A stretch of 64,000 nucleotides of DNA from an uncultured Lachnospiraceae bacterium. Lineage in GTDB: Bacteria > Bacillota_A > Clostridia > Lachnospirales > Lachnospiraceae. The notes beneath the pieces are model-generated. The model was not told where the DNA came from and did no database searches. It worked only from the letters and a program-made list of their open reading frames with translations. Shown here piece after piece: positions 51,606 to 61,418 of the stretch. Every line of letters begins with the position of its first letter. Position 1 is the stretch's first letter. The stretch lies in contig CANOBT010000011.1 in assembly GCA_947564305.1 (NCBI GenBank), positions 1-64,000 of the forward strand, read 5' to 3'. A program made the position numbers and the translations under genes.

Positions 51606-52993
51606 TATTGTTTCCCCTCCTTCTCATGTCTTACCCTTAAATCTTCCTGAATTTCAGCTAATCTTGGTTCCGATAACTCATAGAAAAACATTGCGATGAT
51701 CGTAGCTACAAATCCAAAGATCGGAGCGCCCCAACGCAGGAGAGAAATTGTAAGCAGCACTGTTGAAGTCTGTGCCTGATTCGCGACAAAACCAGCCATA
51801 TCCAAAACTGAAAGAGCCATTGCACTGCCCACCGCCATTGCCAGTTTATTCATAAATGTAAGGGTAGATGTTGTCAATCCGGCATTTCGATAACCAAATT
51901 TCCACTCGCCATAATCAACACAATCCGGCAGCATTGCCCATGCCATTGTTCCTGTGATACGCCCCATAAAACCGCAAACACCGGTAGCAACCGCAACGAT
52001 TGCAAATGCAGGATTGGGGATAAATATCATAAGCAAATTTGGAATGATACTAATCGCGCTGGATACCCAGAAAGTGTTCTTTTTTCCAAACCTTTTACAA
52101 AGCATCGGAAATACCGGCAAAGCTACAATTCCAGATATCATAACAATTGAGTTTACACTGGAAACCAACCCTTCATTATTCATTACATATTTGAAATAAT
52201 ACATATTCATGCCCTGTGAAACCACATTTGCAAATAAATCTGTTCCCATGGCGATCATCAGCATCAAAGTCGGTTTATTCTTAAACAACAAAACCATATC
52301 GCTCAGCATTTCTTTCAACGGATTAGAATTTTCATTATGGGGCGGCAGTACAACATTTTCCTCTGTATCATATCTTTTACCTGCGCTTGCGCAGATCCAG
52401 AAGCTTATTACAGTAAGTGCCGCAATAATCGCCCCGTATATTGTCCATCCGGTGGTTCCGCCGCCAAACGCATATATCACCGGAAGAGCTACGGATCCGA
52501 TAATAAACTGAGGAACTATAGCCGCCCCCTGCTTAACAGTAACAAGAGTAGAACGCTGTACAGGATCATCTGATAAAGCACTTACCATTGCATGCATCGG
52601 AATATTGGTTGCCGTAGAAGCCAGTGAATGGAAAATATATATGACATAAGCATAAATAATTTTTCCAGTCGGAGAAAAATTCGGTGACGCAAACAATAAA
52701 ACGATACTAATACCCAACAGCGGTGACGCAAACATCAGATAAGGACGGAACTGTCCAAACTTTGTTTTCGTCCGATCCAGGATCACCCCCATAAGTGGAT
52801 CTGTAAACGCGTCAATAAGCCGGGCTACTAACATTAGGCCTGCCACTGTTGCCGCGCTGATTCCTACAATATCTGTATAAAAATAACTTAAATAATACAT
52901 TGTAAGAAAGAATGGGAAATTGGATCCGCCTCCTCCAAATCCATATTTAATGATTTCAATCAAATTCGCTCTCTTTACGCTGCCTTCCTTCAT
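51605..52993 (-). CDS. GPH family (MFS) sugar symporter
   Basis: 462 residues, twelve predicted membrane helices. GPH-type features: YGFGGGGSNFPFFLTMYYLS at the start, LIDAFTDPLMGVILDRTKTK in the loop between helices 2 and 3 and a central FRPYLMFASPLLG. Imports glycosides or oligosaccharides with a cation. Next to cytosolic sulfatase and esterase it should bring in a sulfated, acetylated short glycan. GAGAAGGAGG before ATG. Confidence 0.92.
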   Translation of the reverse strand: MKEGSVKRANLIEIIKYGFGGGGSNFPFFLTMYYLSYFYTDIVGISAATVAGLMLVARLIDAFTDPLMGVILDRTKTKFGQFRPYLMFASPLLGISIVLLFASPNFSPTGKIIYAYVIYIFHSLASTATNIPMHAMVSALSDDPVQRSTLVTVKQGAAIVPQFIIGSVALPVIYAFGGGTTGWTIYGAIIAALTVISFWICASAGKRYDTEENVVLPPHNENSNPLKEMLSDMVLLFKNKPTLMLMIAMGTDLFANVVSQGMNMYYFKYVMNNEGLVSSVNSIVMISGIVALPVFPMLCKRFGKKNTFWVSSAISIIPNLLMIFIPNPAFAIVAVATGVCGFMGRITGTMAWAMLPDCVDYGEWKFGYRNAGLTTSTLTFMNKLAMAVGSAMALSVLDMAGFVANQAQTSTVLLTISLLRWGAPIFGFVATIIAMFFYELSEPRLAEIQEDLRVRHEKEGKQ

Positions 52994-53007
52994 GATTTCC
53001 TCCTTCT

Positions 53008-55275
53008 CTATTTTTCCTCAGTAAAACAACTATTCTTTGGCCAACATATATACATATCATCTTCTGTACGTAAAAAAGGTCCTATCGTTGTTTTCTGATG
53101 ATTTCTCTTTTGTCCAAAATAATCAATATCCACATTTTCCGGTAACAGAACATCTTTACACTCATCAGGAAAATATCTGTCAAATGCCTGTTCATAACAC
53201 GGGGAAGCTCCTAATAATTCTCCTGTTGCTGTCGGCATCTCAATCTCCCACAAGCTTTGATCCATTTTAAAACGTAATGTGAATGTATCCTGCGTAGCAG
53301 TCACCTCGCAGATTCCATCTTCCGCAAACGCACTATGCGCTTCTGCAACATATCCTCTTGCCGCCGCATAATTTGGATCATCCAGCATTTTCGCTCCGCA
53401 CATATATCCGTTGTAATCGCATTCATTTCCATATGTTTCAAAAGAATCTAGTCCTCCGCTCTGTTTACTGTGAATCTGTTTTTGGTAAAGCTGTTCATCC
53501 TCTGTGGTCGCCGGAATCCATGCTGAAATACCTAAATACCTGGCAGCTGCTTTTTCTTCCGGGGTCGCCTCGGGCAGAGATGCTTTCCATGTTCCATAGC
53601 TGTAATCCGGATTTGCAATGTACTCGCCTGTGTTTTCATCTTTTTCCCGGTTCAGGACCATCTCACAGTATGTCCCATTTATTTGCGGTTCTTTCTCTTT
53701 TGCCGGCCCGTCAAGGCATATCCTTATACGCGATAAATCCTTTTTTTGCCGGTCTTCCGCAATACCTTCATCATTCTTTTGTTCATCAGACACATTCATT
53801 TCTCCTGAAACCGTGGTCATGCCCTGCCCGACAAAAACATTTCCCAACATTTTATTTTGATTATTGAAAGTCTGCCACCTGCTGGTCAAATCTTTACCAA
53901 TGACAGATAACGTACCAGGTTTCGCGATCCGCATAGCCCTCGAATATCCATCCCATCCTTCCGTCCCCATAAGTCCTGAACTGTATGTTGATGGCCATGA
54001 GCAGAATCCCTCCGGCATATCGATCCACAGATTATTGACCAAATACGTACTTGTAGATGAAAACAATTTATGCCCGACTCCAACAAAAATATTATTATCT
54101 ATTAAATTCCAGCCGCTATTACACTCAAAGTCCAGCCCTGTAAAACCTTTTCCATTCCCCTTACAATAAATAATATTGCGGGAAATACGACACATATCAC
54201 ATTCCGAATCCATCCAGATTGGGTACGCATTCCATTCCTGGTCGCTGTACAAATAGTTATCATGTATGTTTATTCCCCATCCGCCGCAAACATCTTTTAT
54301 ATACGCCTCTGACAATAATCCTGTATTTAACGTATTATTATTGATCAGGCGGTTGTTATATATTTCCGTATACGCGCCACGATAGGCCATGATGCCGTTC
54401 GTTCCATTTTCATGGATATAGTTGTTACGAATTATATGAAAACCATACAATTTTGGTTCTCCGCCATAGCGAAGCTCCTGCTTTGCAGAACCACTTCCAT
54501 AATCAATAGCAACACCTCTGCATCCTGTCACTTCACAGTTTTCAATCACCCAGTGATGACCGCCGTTCGTTGCTATCGCGCCATACATTGCTTCCGCATT
54601 TGTCATCCAAAAGTCAATCGTTTTAGGTCCGCATCCTCTGATCACCTTGAGACCACTAAGCGTAATATATCCCTGATTCCATTTGGCTGTAATGCACTGC
54701 ATACGGTAGTTAATCTCAATCTGGTTTTTCGTTTCCAATGGATTCTCATTTCCAAAATTCGCATAAACAACGGTTTCCCCTGTTTCCGTATCTACCTTGG
54801 CAAACCACTTCATGCCGCCTTCCCTCAGTTCCTCCATGGACCAGCACTGCGACATTTCAATATCATTCAAATAGACACATCCACAGGTAAAGAAATTCTT
54901 ATGTTCAGCAGAAAATCCTTTACTCATCCAACGCACCGCAAATGGATTAAAATATCGTCCTTCGGTATTCTCCTGAAAATACTTTTTTTCCATCCGGATT
55001 TCATAAATTCCTTCCTCTGCTGTTTCTCTCCATAATTCATTCCGGACTTTCTCAGCTCCTGTGATAACGGGCTTTTCTCCTGCTGCCGCCTGCAAGATCA
55101 CACGGGAATTTTCATCTCTCCCGCCGTTAGGGATGACAATCTCCTCACGATAGATTCCCTCATGGATGATGATGGTGATATTTCCCTCTTCCGGGATCAT
55201 CTGTACCGCTTCTTTGATTGTTGTGAAATCACCTCCTCCATCTTGCTGCACATGTACAATCTTGCGCTTTAACAT
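53008..55275 (-). CDS. Right-handed beta-helix glycan-active protein
   Basis: 755 residues from ATG 55275 (AGAAAGGAGAAACAGAGC). The start VHVQQDGGGDFTTIKEAVQM is the pectate-lyase-like opening seen in pectin esterase and GH141-like proteins. A long parallel beta-helix follows: WVIENCEVTGCRGVAIDYG, FHIIRNNYIHENGTNGIM, GINIHDNYLYSDQEWNAYP, WNLIDNNIFVGVG. The end is a separate region of acidic composition. No signal peptide is visible. It most likely cleaves a glycosidic bond in the imported glycan. Exact CAZy family cannot be settled by eye. Confidence 0.78.
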   Translation of the reverse strand: MLKRKIVHVQQDGGGDFTTIKEAVQMIPEEGNITIIIHEGIYREEIVIPNGGRDENSRVILQAAAGEKPVITGAEKVRNELWRETAEEGIYEIRMEKKYFQENTEGRYFNPFAVRWMSKGFSAEHKNFFTCGCVYLNDIEMSQCWSMEELREGGMKWFAKVDTETGETVVYANFGNENPLETKNQIEINYRMQCITAKWNQGYITLSGLKVIRGCGPKTIDFWMTNAEAMYGAIATNGGHHWVIENCEVTGCRGVAIDYGSGSAKQELRYGGEPKLYGFHIIRNNYIHENGTNGIMAYRGAYTEIYNNRLINNNTLNTGLLSEAYIKDVCGGWGINIHDNYLYSDQEWNAYPIWMDSECDMCRISRNIIYCKGNGKGFTGLDFECNSGWNLIDNNIFVGVGHKLFSSTSTYLVNNLWIDMPEGFCSWPSTYSSGLMGTEGWDGYSRAMRIAKPGTLSVIGKDLTSRWQTFNNQNKMLGNVFVGQGMTTVSGEMNVSDEQKNDEGIAEDRQKKDLSRIRICLDGPAKEKEPQINGTYCEMVLNREKDENTGEYIANPDYSYGTWKASLPEATPEEKAAARYLGISAWIPATTEDEQLYQKQIHSKQSGGLDSFETYGNECDYNGYMCGAKMLDDPNYAAARGYVAEAHSAFAEDGICEVTATQDTFTLRFKMDQSLWEIEMPTATGELLGASPCYEQAFDRYFPDECKDVLLPENVDIDYFGQKRNHQKTTIGPFLRTEDDMYICWPKNSCFTEEK

Positions 55276-55321
55276 TGCTCTGTTTCTCCTTTCTATGATT
55301 TGTTCATGTCCTAATTCTATA

Positions 55322-55496
55322 TGCGTGTATTGCGTGTGTATATAAGCTATTGTGCGTGTGTTTTTTTTCGTGAAAACACCCAATTTTTATATAAAATATA
55401 CTATATAAATCTTTAAATTTTTTTACATTATTGACAATTCATTTTCTTTACTTTTATAATAAATACAAATTCAAATATATTTTGCGTGTGCGTGTA
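55322..55496. promoter_or_regulatory. Divergent control region with TGCGTGTR repeats
   Basis: Five copies of TGCGTGTG or TGCGTGTA start at 55322, 55331, 55353, 55483 and 55489, in two groups on either side of the AT-rich centre between the divergent beta-helix gene and the LacI-type gene. Probably binding half-sites of that regulator or another one. The space between shows TTGACA-like and TATAAT-like boxes near 55433 and 55456 on the plus strand, serving the regulator gene. Confidence 0.55.
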
Positions 55497-55550
55497 TTTA
55501 AAAGAAACACTTATTTGATATTGTAAAACGGAGAGGAAAGGTGAATTTAC

Positions 55551-56570
55551 ATGAATGTTACACTAAAAGATATTGCCAATGCCGCCGGTGTCTCGGTCGG
55601 CACAGTTGACCGTGCCCTGCACAACCGCGGACGAATCAGGCCGGAAGTTGCACAGCAGATCATCGCTATCGCTAATGAAATGGATTACCATATCAACGCT
55701 ACTGCCCAGTTGGCAATACAGTCTAAGAAAGTACATACGATTGTTGTAATCCTGCATATTTATCAGAATGACTTTTACACGGATATCTTTGCCGGCATAC
55801 AAAATGCCAAACAGCAGCTTGGTACCCGGAATATTAATATAGAAATCTATCACTGTAATGACTTTGACGCGCAAGATCAGCTTAACCTGATTAACACCGC
55901 AGTCGAAACAGGGGCTTCTGCTATCGTAATCGTGCCTATTAATGATGCTGTCATCCACCAAAAAATTGCTGAACTTCATCAGCAGGGTTTTCCCGTGCTG
56001 TTTCTCTCATCTTTTCTGGAAAATGTCCCCTGCCTTACTGCCATTCACTGTGATTATACACTTTCTGGCTATACGGCTGCCGGCTTGCTTCGCCTATTAT
56101 CCGGAGGTACATGTAATGCCCTTATATTTGTTCCTTCTCTTACGCTTACTACCAACCAGTTACGCCTGGAAGGTTTTCAAACAGCAATAGCCGCCAATTC
56201 TCCCGGTATTCATATAGAAGACATCATTATATTACCTAATGACAGTCTGGACAGTTACCAGATTGTTTCCAAAGCACTTGCAGACCATCCCAACGTTACA
56301 CATATTGTATATAATGGTAATGCACGTTCTGGTCTGAAAGCCTTACAGGAATGTGACCATAAGATTCATTCTATATTTTTTGACATGGCCCCTCCTACTA
56401 AAACCGCATTAAAGGAAGGTCTGATTGATGCCGTTATAACACAATCTCCATTAGAGCAAGGACGGCTTGCCATCACAGTCCTGTTTCAATATCTGATTCT
56501 GAAGAAAGTACCTGCTCCTCGAATGCTGATTGACTGTCATATTATTTTTAAGGAAAATCTGATAGAATAG
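55551..56570 (+). CDS. LacI-type regulator of the sulfatase locus
   Basis: 339 residues with GGAGAGGAAAGGTGAATTTAC upstream. HTH VTLKDIANAAGVSVGTVDRA carries VGTVDRAL in place of the usual VSTVSRVL, as in the subgroup near RbsB-like sensors. The sensor domain has FYTDIFAGIQNAKQQLG, GASAIVIVPINDAVIHQKI and CDYTLSGYTAAGLLRLL. It is divergent from the glycan locus and should respond to a breakdown product. The repeats at 55322-55496 are its likely target. Confidence 0.92.
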   Translation: MNVTLKDIANAAGVSVGTVDRALHNRGRIRPEVAQQIIAIANEMDYHINATAQLAIQSKKVHTIVVILHIYQNDFYTDIFAGIQNAKQQLGTRNINIEIYHCNDFDAQDQLNLINTAVETGASAIVIVPINDAVIHQKIAELHQQGFPVLFLSSFLENVPCLTAIHCDYTLSGYTAAGLLRLLSGGTCNALIFVPSLTLTTNQLRLEGFQTAIAANSPGIHIEDIIILPNDSLDSYQIVSKALADHPNVTHIVYNGNARSGLKALQECDHKIHSIFFDMAPPTKTALKEGLIDAVITQSPLEQGRLAITVLFQYLILKKVPAPRMLIDCHIIFKENLIE

Positions 56571-56593
56571 TTTTTGTTTTTCAGAAGGCTGTA

Positions 56594-57958
56594 TCAGTTT
56601 TTCATCCTCTTTATTTCTTTGATAGAAAGAAAGACAGCCAAAAGAAACGCAGCAGCATCTGTAACCGGTTTTGCCCAAAGCACCCCATCTATTCCCATCA
56701 CATGTGAAAGGATCACTGTTGCAGGCAATATAATGATCACCTGTTTTGAGAGGGATACCAGCACTGCCTTCGCAGTTTTTCCGATTGCCTGAAAGAGAAC
56801 ACCGGCACAGACCTGGATGCCATTTATTAATGTCAGCATTAGATAAATGCGAAAACTTTTTACTCCAAATTCCTCATACAAAGGAGATCCTGTTCCAAAA
56901 ATACGAAGCAGATACAGCGGAAAACACTGAAAAATAAAGGTGGCTGCAAGATTCGTGATTGTTGTATATTTACAGATCAATATATAAACGTCCTTTACCC
57001 GCCTATACTTACCCGCTCCATAATTATATCCAATAATTGGCTGGCTGCTGCTCGCAATGCCAATTGTAACCGCAAATACAATGGAGGCAGTTTTCATGCA
57101 AAGTCCAAAAACAGTAATGGGAATATCCGCCCCATAAACAGACCTGGCACCATATTTTCCCAACAGGTTATTAGAAACCACAGCAACAAGTACACTCGCA
57201 AGGTTGTTAAAAAAACTGGCAACACCAAGACCAAGCACCTGCAAGAACTCTTTCGGACGCGGTACAAAAGAATTTTTTGTCAATTTGATCTGCTTAAAAT
57301 GGAACATGTACAATACATTAATACTCATACTTACAAACTGACTAAGTACGGTAGCGAAAGCAGCGCCCTCAATACTCCAGTGAAATACGAATATAAAAAG
57401 AGGATCTAGCATCATATTTATAACTGCCCCAATAATCATGGAAGCCATCGCATAGCGCGGGCTTCCGTCTGCTCTGGCAACCGTATTGATTGTCGTACCT
57501 AAAATAACAAACGGAAATCCAATAAAAATAATCCGCCCATACCTTAGTGCGTAAGGCATGATATTTTCTGTCGCGCCAAAAATCCTACAGATTCTCTGCG
57601 CTGACAGAAAACATATCATACCAAAAATAATTCCAATAATTGCTGCGGCAGAAACAACATTTCCAACAAATATGGCAGCCTTTTTCTTTTCTCCGTGTCC
57701 CAAACTCAGGCTATAGGCAGCCGCCAGACCATCTCCTAAGAGACAGGATATCGCTACTGACACGATCATCACCGGTGAGATAATATTAGTTGCTCCATTG
57801 CCAAGATATCCGATACCATTGCCGATAAAAATCTGGTCTACAATATTATAAAGTGAATTAATCAACAAAGATATTACACTTGGAACAGCATATTTAAATA
57901 ATAACCTGTTTAAATTTTCTGTTCCCAGCGGATTGGAACAGATAGCTTCTTCTCCCAT
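56594..57958 (-). CDS. MATE family efflux transporter
   Basis: 454 residues, twelve membrane helices in two similar halves. Typical MATE text: LFKYAVPSVISLLINSLYNI, VDQIFIGNGIGYLGNGA near the N-terminus, FINTVARADGSPRYAMASMI-like loop, and PIIGYNYGAGKYRRVKDVYI in the second half. It exports cationic drugs or metabolites with Na+ or H+. It is 48 bp after a MarR gene on the same strand and shares an operator-like motif with that gene. Confidence 0.94.
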   Translation of the reverse strand: MGEEAICSNPLGTENLNRLLFKYAVPSVISLLINSLYNIVDQIFIGNGIGYLGNGATNIISPVMIVSVAISCLLGDGLAAAYSLSLGHGEKKKAAIFVGNVVSAAAIIGIIFGMICFLSAQRICRIFGATENIMPYALRYGRIIFIGFPFVILGTTINTVARADGSPRYAMASMIIGAVINMMLDPLFIFVFHWSIEGAAFATVLSQFVSMSINVLYMFHFKQIKLTKNSFVPRPKEFLQVLGLGVASFFNNLASVLVAVVSNNLLGKYGARSVYGADIPITVFGLCMKTASIVFAVTIGIASSSQPIIGYNYGAGKYRRVKDVYILICKYTTITNLAATFIFQCFPLYLLRIFGTGSPLYEEFGVKSFRIYLMLTLINGIQVCAGVLFQAIGKTAKAVLVSLSKQVIIILPATVILSHVMGIDGVLWAKPVTDAAAFLLAVFLSIKEIKRMKN

Positions 57959-57976
57959 AAAAACCCCCTATTTTTA

Positions 57977-57999
57977 TTAGAATTCTAACTATTTAGTTA
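57977..57999. promoter_or_regulatory. MarR operator candidate before the MATE gene
   Basis: TTAGAATTCTAA (57977-57988) is a perfect palindrome and overlaps TAACTATTTAGTTA (57986-57999), another. GAATTCTAACTAT is repeated at 58454-58466 before the MarR gene. Confidence 0.6.
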
Positions 58000-58006
58000 A
58001 AAAACT

Positions 58007-58429
58007 TTACATATTATCTATCATTTTTTGAAGCACAGACACAAAAACTTGCATATCCTTCTCTGGAATACCTGCAAAAACCAATTCTGTATAAGTGGAT
58101 ATTCGTTTTACAACATCTTCTTGTATTTGTTTTGACTTTTCAGTTAAAACAAGTTTTTTATACCTCCCATCATATGGTACATCCTCCCTGCGGATATACC
58201 CGTTATTTTCCAGATAATTCAGCAGACTTGTTACCGAGGGTTTCTTCAGATCCAGATGTTCTTCCAAATCCTTCGGAAACACATCATTATTTACAGATTT
58301 GGTAATGATGTAATGCAATACCTCCGCCTGAACACTTGTTAGTGCAGTATCTGTAAAATAACTATCAAAATAACGGCGCATTCTTCGATTACACCTGGCA
58401 TAATGTTCCATTACTTTCATTTCATCCAT
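58007..58429 (-). CDS. MarR family transcriptional regulator
   Basis: 140 residues. Winged helix: DTALTSVQAEVLHYIITKS, VFPKDLEEHLDLKKPSVTSL, LNYLENNGYIRREDVPYDGR and YKKLVLTEKSKQ. The GGAGGGTTTTGTT site precedes the ATG. Likely represses itself and the MATE pump until a toxic ligand binds. Confidence 0.93.
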   Translation of the reverse strand: MDEMKVMEHYARCNRRMRRYFDSYFTDTALTSVQAEVLHYIITKSVNNDVFPKDLEEHLDLKKPSVTSLLNYLENNGYIRREDVPYDGRYKKLVLTEKSKQIQEDVVKRISTYTELVFAGIPEKDMQVFVSVLQKMIDNM

Positions 58430-58453
58430 AACAAAACCCTCCTTTTATAATTC

Positions 58454-58466
58454 GAATTCTAACTAT
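58454..58466. promoter_or_regulatory. MarR operator candidate before the MarR gene
   Basis: GAATTCTAACTAT, identical to part of the site at 57977-57999, 25 bp upstream of the regulator start. Supports autorepression. Confidence 0.55.
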
Positions 58467-58611
58467 ATGAGTATATACAACTTTTAAGCATTAGTCAATG
58501 TATTTTCTAAATTTCCTTTTACCCTTAATCCAATTCACATCGGCTGGCATACTCTACTGGGGATTCCTCTGTCCGCCGTTTCCAGAGACTGGTGCAACTG
58601 CCTTTTCACAC

Positions 58612-58923
58612 CTACCAGGCCTTTTTTATTCCCAGTAAGTCAATGGTCTTATATATTGCCAGAACTCCCTTTTCTCTGAATCCATTAATCATCCGGTTCA
58701 CACCGTCTATCAATTGATCTTTCAGATCCATAAGTTCAGTCCGACTCAGCTTACGGATATTTGCGGCGATCATCGTGGAATCTGTTCGTTTGATACGGGG
58801 GCTGATATCCATTATTTTCGCAATCTTATCACCCAAGCCTGTAATACTATCATGAAGCGGGTCTATGCCATAAGCGGATTCATAATCATAACAGCGTTTG
58901 CGGAAACAGGAAGCAGTAATCAA
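58612..58923 (-). pseudogene. Transposase fragment (IS1182-like)
   Basis: 103 residues resembling the middle of IS1182-type transposases: CYDYESAYGIDPLHDSITGL, KIAKIMDISPRIKRTDSTMI and AANIRKLSRTELMDLKDQLI. The DDE catalytic core before and after is missing, and the ORF ends in unrelated sequence. Its beginning abuts a PIN-toxin fragment, another broken gene. Confidence 0.7.
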
Positions 58924-59119
58924 TACAAATGTCCTTGTCTCCGCATTACTCTCAAGTCATGAAGATGCCGCCACCGTTCTGATTGTCGGCAAGCTGTTCT
59001 CCGGTGAGATAATCCCGCTCTTTAATGATAATATTCTGAAAGAATACAATGAAATATTACGGCGTACAAAATTTCATTTTTCAGAGGAGAGCGTCAGCAG
59101 GATGCCGCTAAATAAGTAA
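58898..59119 (+). pseudogene. PIN-domain toxin fragment
   Basis: 73 residues: AVINTNVLVSALLSSHEDAA has the first catalytic Asp position (here INTN for the usual IDTN, so Asp is lost), and IIPLFNDNILKEYNEILRRT holds the conserved Glu. A full PIN toxin has about 130-140 residues; the last acidic cluster is missing and the end SRMPLNK is foreign. No antitoxin gene is adjacent. Inactive remnant. Confidence 0.7.
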
Positions 59120-59160
59120 AAGCACCTCACTACTGTTTTGGAATCAGCATAAGGTGCTTT
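59118..59160 (-). terminator. Terminator after the ABC permease remnant
   Basis: AAAGCACCT pairs with AGGTGCTTT across a 24-nt loop, followed on the minus strand by TTTACTTATTT. It lies 13 bp past the permease stop. Confidence 0.7.
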
Positions 59161-59172
59161 CCATTTTCCTTA

Positions 59173-60190
59173 CTATTTCCCTTGAAAAATCATCTTCTCA
59201 CAGGAGCATGCCGTCAGCATATAATATCCTCCATAAACCATCAGCAGTACTCCGCAGGTTACCCATATATTTGCCCCAATCTCCATATTCATGAAATCAC
59301 TGCCCCTCTGCATAACTGCCCTCAATGATACCGCCGTATAGACCAGTGACAATATCAACGGTGCCATAAAATAAACCGCAACCAGTTTCCTGACCGTGCG
59401 TCGCATCATTCTCTCCGGCACGCCCTGCTTCTCCAGAATCCGGTACTGCATCCGGTTGTCCGCGATCTCGGTAAACTGTTGAACGGAGATCAAAGCCATG
59501 CAGATCAGCAGTAAGAGCAACCCGATATACAGGCACAAAAACACCGGCATCCCAAAGGCAGAGTAAAACATCGTATTCATCCGTGCCTTCGTGTTCCACG
59601 CAAAAGCCAATTCCCGAAAATCCCCTGAATGAAATACCAGATCCGTCAGCATCTGATGAATGACTCCGATATCTGCGTCAGCTTTGAAACTTCCCTGTAC
59701 CACGATACTGTCATCCGGCACCAGTTCCGCCGACACCTCACCCGGCACGATTAGCGTCCCACGGTCATTGTCTCCTATGGAAGTCATGATATATGTGTAC
59801 GAAAGTACTTCCTCCGATGCCGGACGCAAAGCAACACCGCCCAGTTGAATTTCCTTTTCTTCCTTCAAAACCTGTTCCACATATGCTAAAGTTCCTTTAT
59901 AATTACAGTTCAGCAAATATTTATCCACCCCCAGCGTGACCGCGACGCAGCCCTGTGCTTCCAGGCATTGGTTGTAGTCTGAAACACTGATGATATCCAC
60001 CTGTTTGTCGAGGAGACGCATACTTTCATCATGAGCCCAGAGTTCCACCTTCTGCCCTGCAAATAAATCGCCGTAGGAATAATCAGCCGTCCGGGTCTGA
60101 ATCTGGAAACTGCTTTCCACAAACGGGCAGATATCCGAATATTCCTTTGCCGCTTCCGCCAGGATATCTATGCCTCCACCCTCATTTTGG
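59173..60190 (-). pseudogene. FtsX-like ABC permease, 5-prime truncated
   Basis: The C-terminal half of a BceB-like permease. Open frame without start from about 60190: GGIDILAEAAKEYSDICPFV, then the extracellular part, SIGDNDRGTLIVPGEVSAEL, and three last helices (FLCLYIGLLLLLICMALISV, VYFMAPLILSLVYTAVSL, IWVTCGVLLMVYGGYYML) with NRMQYRILEKQGVPERMMRR between them. The front is cut by insertion sequence DNA starting near 60195. A second, more decayed copy lies at 45345-45582. Confidence 0.85.
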
Positions 60191-60344
60191 TAGTGTCAAA
60201 TTTACTACCCATTTTTTTGTTACAAACCTTATATTTTCAGGAATTTCACCACTTTTATAAAGAAAAATGCAATGACCTCCCTTTTTTGTGTCAATACTAC
60301 AAATAAAGCAACACCCACAAACACTGAAAGGAAAATCACTGCTT

Positions 60345-61418
60345 ATGAATATTATTCCCTATTTACTCTCTGTCATTCAATCACTTTACCAACAAAATTG
60401 CTGGCTCGTTCATTTTATCTGCAAATATATCCCTCTCAAACAATGGGCTTTTGACGACTCCCACTCCCCTAAATATCAGAAGTTTAAAACCGATGAGCTC
60501 CCGGATATCCAAATCCACCACAGTGAACGGGACTGGCAGCTCCTTATCCCCTACTTTGAATCCCGTTACCACAAGAAGATCAAACCCGTAGCCCGGCGCA
60601 AGGGGTGCGATATCCCGGAAGACTGCACCTGTCCTTCCTGCAATGCTCCGCAGCCCTATCTTTATCGCAACAATGGCAGGAAGGGCCAGATCAAATGCAA
60701 AGTCTGTGATACCAACTTCTCTCCAGATGACAACCGCTTTTCCAAACGCTATACCCTGCGCTGCCCACACTGCGGTCATGCACTGGTCCACAAGAAAGAC
60801 CGGAAACATTTCATCCTCCACAAATGTGTAAATCCCAACTGCCCATACTATCTCCATAACCTAAAGAAAGTAGATAAAAAACATCTGGATGAGGAATACG
60901 GCAAAAACAAGTATAAACTGCACTATCTCTACCGTAAGTTCACAATTGATTTCTTTCAGATGGACTTAAATTCACTCCCGAAAAATGCTTCTTCCCTTAA
61001 ATTCAACAAGTTCGATTCCCATGTGATGTCGCTGTGCCTGACATTCCATGTAAACCTTGGCCTTTCCCTGAGGAAAACATCCCAGGCACTCAAGGACCTG
61101 TATAACATCCGAATCACCCACCAACAGATTGCCAACTACTGCAAGACTGCCGCGGTCTGCATCAAACCCTTTGTGGGCAACTACTATTACCAGACTGGAA
61201 GTACCTTTACTGCCGATGAAACCTATATCAAAGTCCGCGGTATCAAGACTTACGTTTGGTTCGTTATGGATGCCCTCATTGCGGTGCCCTGGAATTTGTA
61301 CCTTTTCGTTGTCATTCCAAATTTTGCCCTACCTGCGGTCACAAATACGCCATTGACCGCTCCACAAAAATGTCCTTTAAACTCCTCGGGTGCAATCATC
61401 GCCATCTTGTTTTTATGA
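60345..61418 (+). pseudogene. DDE-type transposase, C-terminus replaced
   Basis: 358 residues from ATG 60345. Two zinc-ribbon groups (CTCPSCNAPQPYLYRNNGRK, CKVCDTNFSPDDNRF and LRCPHCGHALVHKKDRKHF, CVNPNCPYYLH) precede an HTH-like region and the start of the DDE core, GSTFTADETYIKVRGIKTYV. After FVMDALIA near 61275 the DNA becomes that of an IS91-family transposase, so the second Asp and the Glu are missing. The left flank near 60195 (TAGTGTCAAATTTACTACCC) is likely the element's end. Confidence 0.85.
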
